Assembly: GCA_013115125.1 (NCBI GenBank)
Contig: JABANN010000094.1
Span: 1 to 64,000, forward strand
Source: Perkinsus olseni
Taxonomy: Eukaryota; Perkinsozoa; Perkinsida
Direction: 5' to 3'
DNA length: 64,000 nucleotides
Shown in pieces: positions 56,280 through 64,000 of this stretch. The notes beneath the pieces were generated by a model, which saw nothing but the letters and a program-made list of their open reading frames with translations, did no database searches and had not been told where the DNA came from. Position 1 is the stretch's first letter, and every line of letters starts with the position of its first letter. Made by a program: the position numbers and the translations under genes.

Positions 56280-59096
56280 GTGAAAATGATAGCCGAGTGA
56301 TAAACCCGAGGTATCGCATTACCCTAGTCCAGCCAGACTGATCAACTTCAATTACTCGAACAAGCTCGCCCGCTTTCAGTTCCACCTGCAGGTAGTGGTG
56401 TGCCGGCGACAAGTCGCAAGACTGTTAGGAGGCCTTCTAACCGACCTCATCGTCCGAAGCCTTAGTATAGTCTTCCAACACTTCTTTAATTTCAAGCATC
56501 TCCTCGTCTTGCGGCGATTCGGGGCCATCCCGACTCGACGTCGCAGCACCGGAAACGCCAGCGGTTTGAAGCATGTCTAAGATCACCAACACGAGTCCCG
56601 GAGGCCTGCCGAGCCCCACTTGCGTCTCTACTTACCCGCTTCAGATGGCTCTATGTGGCGGGTCTTCAGCTTACTCGAGGGACCCGTGACGAGGTCGACG
56701 AGAATATCCATCCACGTCTCGTCAATTGCCATCACGTCAATTTTCCCTGGAAAAATGGTCAAACTCTATTCACACTGACTGAGGCAGGCACGGCCTACTG
56801 GTCTCGGGGAAGTATTGGATAACGCCCTGATTCCCGCTCGGCCTCCAGGATATCGAACGGGTCTCGATGTGATCTTCCCACTTGCCCGTATCAAATACCG
56901 TCAACCATGTCTTAAACTGCTCAGCAGTGACAGGTTCCGTGCATTCGAAGTACCTGTTCACGGATACCCCCATCCGCCTCTCACCGCCAAACCGCCGATG
57001 TCACTTACGCACACTCCCTCATCTTCCCATCACCTCCGGCAACGGTCGTGTCTCCCCTCAGCTGAGATCTTCTGCTTTTGAAAGCGTCCTGGTTCTGTGG
57101 GTTCACGTCCACACAGCTCCCGCCGGGTCCCGTTCGGGTAACCCGCGAGGCCATAGTGTTCGGAGGGTCCCAGCGAGTGAGTTTACGCAAGGTACCATCC
57201 ATTGAACGGCACGACGAAAGCCTCACCCACTTAGAGTCCGACAATTTGTCCTGAGCGGAAAGCCTCACTGAAAACGCCAGGAGAAGTGATTGCGCCAAAG
57301 GACTTCCACTTGCGAGCCGACATCACAACCTAGAGTCGCGTGAGCTACACAGAGACGAGTCTATTCATTCTAATATGAAATGCTCTACCCCATATGGTTG
57401 GGTCCTTGAAGTTGAATCCCGTAGGGAGCACAACATCGGTCAAGCGGCAAGCACCCTTCCGCAGTACTGTGTCAAGCCAAACAAATTTTTGACCATCTCT
57501 GTTGTATCGCAGGATGCCCTCTGGCTTCAGTGGACGTCCCTCAGGCTTAACCAGTGGCGGCCTGGATTGCTTGTCGCAGTAGCACAGACGATTACCGAAC
57601 CTGAGCACCATCAGACCGATATTTCTTTCGAGGCTACGACGATACGACAAGTTAGCCATCATCCCCCCCTTGACGTGAAGGACACTTACCTGTTATTGAT
57701 ACTCGTCTCATCGATAACATTGCGAAACCTGTTCTCCGGAGAGAGCTTGAGGAGATCTCGGGACAACGTGGCAATGAAGGGATCGTACGACGAGTTGTCT
57801 TCCAAGGATGCCGACCACAACATTTGAACCACGTGTGTACCTAACGCGAGCTGTTCCCAACCGAGACGTGCTGGTCTCTCGGTTTACAACAACCCTCACT
57901 TACGTATTTTCGGTGCTCGCCTCCTATCAACAATGATGTTGGGGAATACCAGATGGAGCGAGACCTTGAAGGAGCCCGAATCGCGACTATATCCGCTCGC
58001 CGAGAACAGTGCCGCGTCCACATGCTTTTTCTCGGGGAAAACCTGACACGTGCCACTCGATCCAGCGGATAGAGAATTCATCAAAGAAATTTCGATTTTC
58101 CACCACCGCTCTACATTGAACACGCAGGAACCTCAGCAGCTTTGTGCTTCGCACATTAACACGCCCAGATGTGTTTCGGCGGTCTCGGAAATTTTCTGCG
58201 GAATACACTTGACCTCCAGCCGGTCCCAAATAATCCATCTCAGCAAAGCACCTTCTACCGCTGGAACAGTTACACGAGCCTCGCGGTGAACACTTACCGG
58301 AGACAGGTTCCTGAGTATGAACTCGAAGAAGCGGGTGCCACCGTCCCTATCGATGATGGCCTTCTCAGCAGTGGCGCAATGCTCCCATTTCATATCGGCT
58401 CCCAGCTTAACATCGATATCCAAGACCAGATTGAAATTCTCATCTTGGCGTTCGGTGAGGAACATCGGAATGCCCCAGTCGTAGAGTACAGCGATGTACC
58501 TGTCAAGTCCACCATGGCACGGAAGGCCCCATCAGCCAACCTCTCACTTGTACAGCTGCTCCAGTTGGGTGTGTTGGAATCTGAACCTGTTCGTCGAGCT
58601 GTACCAGGTAACGGCATTACCGTAATTGCAGTGGGTGGCGTGCCTAGTAAGCATGATACGGTCTCCACCCTTGACTCAAGGGACCTACTTGTCTTCCGCG
58701 ATCTCAGCTTCTCTGAGGAAAGAGGATATCTGCTCCAGCACGCCCTCGTCCACATTAGCAAGGATCTGACATCACCACTGTCGATGTTGCGTATCTCACT
58801 AGCTCACGAGTCCACGGACAGGCGATCTACCACGCGCATGCGCTGATGTCCACAGCCTTAGAGATGATTTGACTAGAAGCAGCAGCCTCGAGACCATCAT
58901 ACTGCAACCACAGGTCTAGACTCGTGAGTAGAATCACTATCACGAAGCTACGGAATGTGGATAGGAGTGGCTGGCGAGGACCCTGTCTGGGCGTGACTGC
59001 AGAGCGATACCCGCTCACCCCCTCAGCTCTATCCTCCTTCAGACAGCTTCTAAGCTCAATCTTAACATAGTCCAACGCCGTGATAGGGGAGCTCAT
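56280..59096 (-). CDS. primase-like protein (archaeo-eukaryotic primase superfamily, C962R-type), paralogue 2
   Basis: Minus strand, starting near 59096 (SSPITALDYVKIELRSCLKE). The primase core is suggested by three blocks: motif I in NFNLVLDIDVKLGAD (hhhDhD; about 58445-58400), motif II as S-x-H in SGSFKVSLHLVFPNIIVD (about 57990-57920), and a downstream VLRFGNRLCYCDKQSRPP like the conserved Cys/Lys/Pro block following the AEP core in viral and protist primases. The C-terminal half contains VNRYFECTEPVTAEQFKTW, IDETWMDILVDLVTG and VELKAGELVRVIEVD. Introns of 45-60 nt separate the exons. No helicase domain was found. It looks whole as far as I can judge. Such AEPs occur in large DNA viruses and in protist genomes; whether this is a host gene or virus-derived is open. 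Confidence 0.55.
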
Positions 59097-59665
59097 TGGT
59101 GGGGAAGGGCCGATGGGAGGCAGGGGGGACGGGGAGTTCTCGAGGCAATGCCAAGAAAGCTAACACTCCAAGATCTACCGCAGCCGCTATGACGCACAAG
59201 AGGGACCGGGTCACGCTCGTCGAACGCAGCAGAGACGCAGTCAACCTCGCTGAACAAAGGCGTAGGAATCCATCGCAAGATGGTCCCGCTCCGATGCTCA
59301 CGGAGGGAACCATGTCTTGACAGAAAGTTGTCCATGCACTCACAATGTCACAGAAAACCAATGCGGTCAAAAATCCTACTCGCACGCGTGCGCAAGCGCG
59401 CCTACCTGCTATTCCAGGGGCATATCTATAGAACGAGTCCCCGTTGCTACTAGGAGTCAAACCCTCCACCACACTCGTTGCCCGACCGCTGCGCCACGAA
59501 ATTCCCAGGCCGACTAGCCTCATCACACAACCAAACATTGACACTTCCGCCTTGAAGATAATGATTTTGTCGTTATTGGTGGCACTTGCTCGGCGACGCA
59601 AACTCCTTCTAAACGTTGGTGCACCGCCGTCGCCCTTAGAGCCGAGCTCACCATCACCACCTTCT

Positions 59666-61547
59666 TCACTGGCTTCCGCCACCCAGCAACGCCTGGGCCG
59701 CCTCAGCCCCCGCCCGCGCGGCCGCGTCCTGACCCTCACCCTGACCTCCGAAGCTCCGAGGGTTCTGCACCGGCATCGCATTTGCGTTGTCCGAGAAGCC
59801 CCCGGCGCCCCAGGCCTGCTGCTGCAACATCGGGGGGCCTCCACTCCAGCCTTGGCCACCGCTTGTAGAAGTCATTCCCCAACCACAAATACTCGCTTGC
59901 TGCGGCATGGCATTCCATTGCTGCTGGCTGGCCGGTGCTGGCAGGCCTCCAGCAGAGGGCGACTCTACGAAGCCTTGAGGTCGGCTCACAATCAAACGTC
60001 GACCGAGCACTTCCATCTGAGCACAAGTGACGTGAGTGACACTTCAGTTCGACGCTCCTCACCCCATTGAAGATGCTCAGCGCAGCCGTTGCTAATCGGT
60101 CGTTCTGGAACTCGACGAAGGCAAACCTGACCAAACAGCTTCCGCTACCCCCATGTCACCCTCAAACTACCTTCCATCCCCCCTGATGTCCGCCTGGAGC
60201 ACCGGAGGCCCCAGGGCCGGGTCATAGTCCGGTAGCACTTTGCAGGCGGGCTCAAACAACTCGTGAAGGACTTGAGGCGTGACCACCCCAATCTGCCATC
60301 ACATCATTGCACTCAGCACGAGCCCAGCCGCGGCCTACCGCGAGATTTCCGACGTAGAGCTCACGCTGCTTCCGATTCTGCGAGGGGTTGGAAGGCATCG
60401 CCTTGGCTGACAAGGAGGGGATTCACTGAGGCCCCAACGACCAACAGTCTTACTTGGAAGGAAGCCTTGGTTACGCAGGACACTGACGTCCATCGGTGGA
60501 GGGGGAGGGCCCGGTAAGACAAGCCCCGTCGGTCGACCAATCTTCACGGGCCGTCCTGATCGCAATGCAATGACCATTATCATCATCAAAGCCCTCCCGA
60601 CTAGTACCAAGAAACTCAGCCTTGTCCAGCTCAAGGCAGGTGACAGCGATCTCCTCCGATGCGAACTCGACGAAGGCGTACATGCCCTCAGCCGACATCC
60701 TCACTTCCCTCACCGCACCGGTCGGTAGGAGAGCAGCGTACCTGGTCCAAAGGAGTACTAAGAGGAGCTGCCTGGCGGGCTTGGACTCACTTCTGCTGGT
60801 ACTCCGGGAGAGCCGACAAAGCGTTGTTGAAGAAGGCCCGTATGTTGGCCTGCGTTGCCTGGCCTTGGGCTAGGTTTCCCACGTACAGCTGAGGACAAAC
60901 GGTGATGTTCCCTCCCTCTCAACCCGACACCCACCTCCTTAGCCTTCTTATTAGCACCTGCACCACCAGGGAGCATTGCCTGCTGTAAGAGAAGCTGCTG
61001 GGGGTCGATGGAGCCATCCGGCGGCGCCGAACCTGCACGTAACAACACTATCGACCACCCAAGCACGCGCAAAGCCCTGAAGCCCAATGCTACTGAAATT
61101 GCTGTGCTTGGCTCCGGGCTGCTCAGTCTCGTCATCCCAGCCACTCTTCCTAGCGTGCCTCCGTCTCGATCTAGACCGAGATCTTGAACTCCGAGAGCTT
61201 TCGGAGCCCGAGGACGATCCCGATCTGGATCTTCCGCGGTGACGACGGCTGCCGCGATCCCTGGACCTGACCAAGGCCAATCATGTATGGCGATTCGAAG
61301 GGGTTGTTCCAGCATGACCGGCCAGGTCCCACCTCGAGCGCCTCCGACTTCGACTTTCCCGACCGGACCCTCGGCTCCTCCCACGGGATTCGCTTCTGCT
61401 ACTTCGCCTCCCACGGTCTCTACCGCGAGAGCTTTCCTGGCGTTCCCCATTGTACTCTGCCGGAGGGGCGCCGGTCGGCTGAGGCTCAGCACTGGGCGCG
61501 GGGTCGTCCCAACCAGGAGGTGGTGGTGGTGCCATTCTATGGGACAA
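59666..61547 (-). CDS. U2AF2: splicing factor U2AF large subunit (U2AF65-like)
   Basis: Recognises the polypyrimidine tract at 3' splice sites. Starts at 61547 (MSHRMAPPPPPGWDDPAPSA) or at the second ATG 61535. An RS domain follows (RGRRSSRSESRGRSRGSGRE; after an intron RSRSGSSSGSESSRSSRSRS). RRM1: LYVGNLAQGQATQANIRAFF and EGMYAFVEFASEEIAVTC, then LRSGRPVKIGRPTG. RRM2 region: VVTPQVLHELFEPACKVLPD, FAFVEFQNDRLATAALSIFN and LGRRLIVSRPQGF. The C-terminus is Gln/Gly/Met-rich (GGGSQ end, 59666) instead of a clear UHM third RRM. Introns are short GT-AG. The neighbour just upstream on the same strand is U2 snRNP A'. Confidence 0.8.
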
Positions 61548-61568
61548 TCGCAGTCAATGGAAGATCTG

Positions 61569-62755
61569 TCATCGCACCCAATGACCCTGCCTCCCACCCG
61601 AGAACACAAACGCCGCGATCACCGAGTACCAGCCGCCAGAGGCAAGCTGAGAAAACATTACTGGACGTCTTTGCTCGTCGTAGCATCGGCCGCGGAAGAA
61701 GAGGATGATAGCCGAGCTTCGATCTCCGGGGGGATCTCACCTGAACGGACGCAGTGCATGAAGGAAACGGCACCGTTAGCCTACCAGTTCTAAGGGCCTT
61801 CTCCAGCTTGGTGACCTCCTCCATTGAGGACGCTGCTTCGATGGCTTCCTTTATGCGGGCCAGGAGGAGGCCTCTATCCGCGGATGCACCTTCACGTACG
61901 AACCATAACTCCCCCACCTCATCCCGATAACACTACCATTTGGAACGTTCTCCTTGGCATTAGCCTCTGCCTTGTTGGCACTGTCCTCTTCCTCTGCAGT
62001 AATTCTAGGCGCAATCTTGAGCAGGAACTTCTCTCCCTCTGGGCCACCAAACAGCTTCGCTGCCGCCTCGCGCTCCTACCAACCACTCTCATCTAAACTC
62101 AAGCCCGGTCCATTACTACCTTATCCTTGACCCTGGCAAAGTCAATAAACCGTACCGTCTTGGGGAGTATGTGTATCAGGAAGAGTCGGTAATGCTGCAC
62201 ATTACAGACCTCGTTATCTAGCACTGTAAGGCGCTCCAGATGCCGCACTGAGGAGAGGGGCTCAACAGGGCTCGGACGACGGAGTAGACGAGGGATTACG
62301 CTGGCCCAAGGGGTAGAGGTCCTGCAGCTTCTCGAGGCGGTTGTTGGTTAGAACGACACTGGTGAGGTTAGGCATGTTGTCGAAGCAAGTAGACCCTATG
62401 CGGGAGATACGGTTATTGGCGAGCATCTGTTTAGAGGTCAAGCTTGAATTTCACAGAGAAAAAGATACCCTTTCCCCGTGGAACTACCAGAGTACGAAGC
62501 CGCGTAAGGGGCGCACTATCATTGGGTATCTTGGCGATGTCGTTGTCCGTCAGATCGAGGCAGTCGTAGTGGTCCTTAGTCGCACTCAAATTCTCCATCA
62601 CGGGAATCTTCAACCTAAAGCCACCAGGATCCTCACCATAAGCGCATACAACTGGCGTAGCCTTCCTCCTACCCACGCAGGACCAGAGCCCTGTCGCCCG
62701 CCGGGGTAATCATCTGCTCCCCGCTCTGCTCTATGAGATCGGCTGTAAGGCGCAT
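61569..62755 (-). CDS. SNRPA1: U2 small nuclear ribonucleoprotein A' (U2A'/Lea1)
   Basis: Leucine-rich-repeat protein that with U2B'' binds stem-loop IV of U2 snRNA. Start MRLTADLIEQSGEQMITPAG at 62755, matching the human start MVKLTAELIEQA. Then DRALVLRG, IPVMENLSATKDHYDCLDLT, DNDIAKIPN (LRR), MLANNRISRIGSTCFDNMPN, LTSVVLTNNRLEKLQDLYPL, VRHLERLTVLDNEVCNVQHY, RLFLIHILPKTVRFIDFARV, KLFGGPEGEKFLLKIAPRIT, and the C-terminal helix LLLARIKEAIEAASSMEEVT, KLEKALRTG. Five to six short introns. The stop is at 61569 if the last intron (about 61730-61640) is spliced, or 61537 if a different reading is used. About 21 nt separate it from the U2AF large-subunit start. Confidence 0.88.
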
Positions 62756-62799
62756 GGCTACAACAAAGGCAAACAACAGCGCCTGACCCAGTACATGAA

Positions 62800-64000
62800 C
62801 CCTCTTCCAAGATGATCAAGCCCCCCCATCCGACCGGCACCACAAGTCGAGTAGAATCAAAAACAGCTAGTAACAAAATGGTCATCATACCGGTGTATGC
62901 GGTGAATGGTACAGGAGCACACAAATCTATCGCAAGCCCAGCCTTGGACGTCACAGATTCCGAACAGCCAGCCAGTCATGTATCCGTCGAGTCTGCTGCA
63001 GGGCGCCGTCCACTATGCAGAGGGCCAGCCTGTTGGAGAGCTCGTCCCGAGCCACTCTATTCTGTCTTTTCGCCACCAACTGCCTGAGCGAGTGTGGTTG
63101 GTACCTCTACCGCCCCCATCGAGGGCCTACCTCTCAACCTGGTTGCAGAGTTTGATACCTACCCACGTCCCTGCCTTCCTGATGCACCGCATAGTATAGC
63201 AGGCACCGTGATAGAGAAGGGCCCGGATGGCAGCTTCTGGGGGTATCTCAGCTGACTGGGAAGCTCGGCGAGGTCCGCTACTGTCACTAGCTGTATGCGC
63301 CCTCTCATACCGCTCTTCCGCCGAATCGTAGTTAGAGGACGCCCCTCGCTGAAAGAGCCACAGCTTCAATCCTCTAACCTCCCATCCCCTCTCACCTGAG
63401 ACCAGCTGTACTCACTATTATAATCATCAGCAGTTGCTCGATAACCATAAAAGGCCTGATGCTCCGAAGCCCCTCCTTCAGAACCCTCCCACCGCTGATC
63501 GTGGTGGTAGGCTTCGTAACCGGGCGCCGAAGGCTCCGTTACGTGAGGATACGCTCTGGAAGAAGTCTGGGAGGGATCAACGTCTGCTGTCATAAGGGCA
63601 AACTAACACATACTGCCGAACGGTGACACAGTGCCGGACGAAACAGACACCCGGGCTCTCAGAAACGACGTTAAATGGTGCAAGGATGATACAGGAGGCC
63701 TCAACGGTACATCCCCCCAGAGGGCCCGTAGGAGGGGCCTCGAGGCGGCCACGGGGGCATAGGCATCGGCGGCTGCTGTGGGGGCAGGTTGGGTAACTGC
63801 TGCTGACCGGCGATAATTCCCGCTGGAGGTGGCCGTGGCGGCTCTGAGGGTGGCGGACCCCCCGACTGAAATGCCCCACCGTCATGGAATGGCGGCGCTG
63901 CCATTGGGGGCTGTGGAGGGACGAAACCTTCCGACAGATTCTGAGTGGCTGGCTGAGGCGGCTGATACTGCAGCCCAGGTATCGCTTGGGGGACGGCCCT
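62800..64000 (-). CDS. proline-rich membrane protein, partial (5' end beyond window)
   Basis: The minus strand at the right edge is open and extends out of the window. It begins (from 64000) with a Pro/Gln/Gly-rich region (YQPPQPATQNLSEGFVPPQP, PPPSEPPRPPPAGIIAGQQQ, LPPQQPPMPMPPWPPRGPSY). After an intron follow DVDPSQTSSRAYPHVTEPSA, YHHDQRWEGSEGG, then PPEAAIRALLYHGACYTMRC and a hydrophobic stretch near 62930-62810 (TGMMTILLLAVFDSTRLVVP). This suggests a tail of membrane helices after a disordered N-terminus. The family is not recognised, and the 3' end near 62800 is unresolved; it lies within 100 bases of the U2A' start. Confidence 0.5.

Noticed and set aside
58169-58846. 225-codon plus-strand frame with regular composition
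   Set aside because: Exactly antisense to primase-like exons that carry recognisable motifs and good splice sites on the minus strand.
59062-59859. 265-codon minus-strand open frame, Arg-rich then hydrophobic
   Set aside because: It overlaps the C-terminal exon of the U2AF gene in another frame and the start of the primase-like gene; composition is that of a shadow frame.
62745-62760. GTAGCCAT near the U2A' start as a second spliced-leader copy
   Set aside because: Only eight bases match and the start codon explains part of them.

Overview
The window is nuclear DNA of a protist, most likely Perkinsus (Perkinsozoa, the alveolate sister group of dinoflagellates). The main evidence is an exact 22-nt dinoflagellate/Perkinsus spliced-leader exon at 49008-49029 followed by a GT donor. 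Other support: genes split by many short GT-AG introns (about 40-60 nt, one clear GC-AG case), dense same-strand genes with very small gaps, about 50% GC, and a protein set typical of eukaryotes. There is one run of ten N's at 16543-16552, inside a low-quality G/C homopolymer foldback.

Layout. 0-4 kb (+): Rab5 GTPase and a nucleotide-sugar transporter. 4.1-16.2 kb (-): a large helical-repeat/coiled-coil protein of unknown function, an SHPRH-like SNF2 helicase with PHD and RING fingers, COP9 signalosome subunit 1, and a RidA-family enzyme. 16-25.2 kb: what looks like an ancestral block duplication. A RidA gene (-), a thymidylate-kinase gene or relic (-) and a small surface-type protein gene (+) occur twice in the same order; a foldback palindrome and a MITE-like element lie between the copies. 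26-28.2 kb (-): TPR co-chaperone and a prefoldin-1-like segment, overlapping or fused. 28.7-33.4 kb (+): a small single-span membrane protein, a cyclic-nucleotide-binding-like protein and a Ufd1 zinc-finger protein. 34.2-37.2 kb (+): tandem HAD-like paralogues. 37.7-43.7 kb (-): two RtcB RNA ligases of different types flanking an unknown gene. 44-47 kb (-): RING membrane protein, multi-span membrane protein, cytochrome-b5 reductase. 47.7-51.5 kb: bZIP protein, the spliced-leader locus and PIG-S. 52-59 kb (-): two paralogous primase-like (AEP superfamily) genes, with an unrelated plus-strand open frame between them. 59.6-62.8 kb (-): U2AF large subunit and U2 snRNP A', only about 20 nt apart. 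62.8-64 kb: a truncated proline-rich membrane protein.

A theme is RNA processing: a probable spliced-leader locus, two branch-site recognition factors in tandem, and two RNA ligases. Ubiquitin and protein quality control is also well represented (SHPRH, CSN1, Ufd1, RING, TPR/prefoldin). Exon structures were assembled by eye from splice signals and family similarity, so outer boundaries are firmer than some internal junctions.
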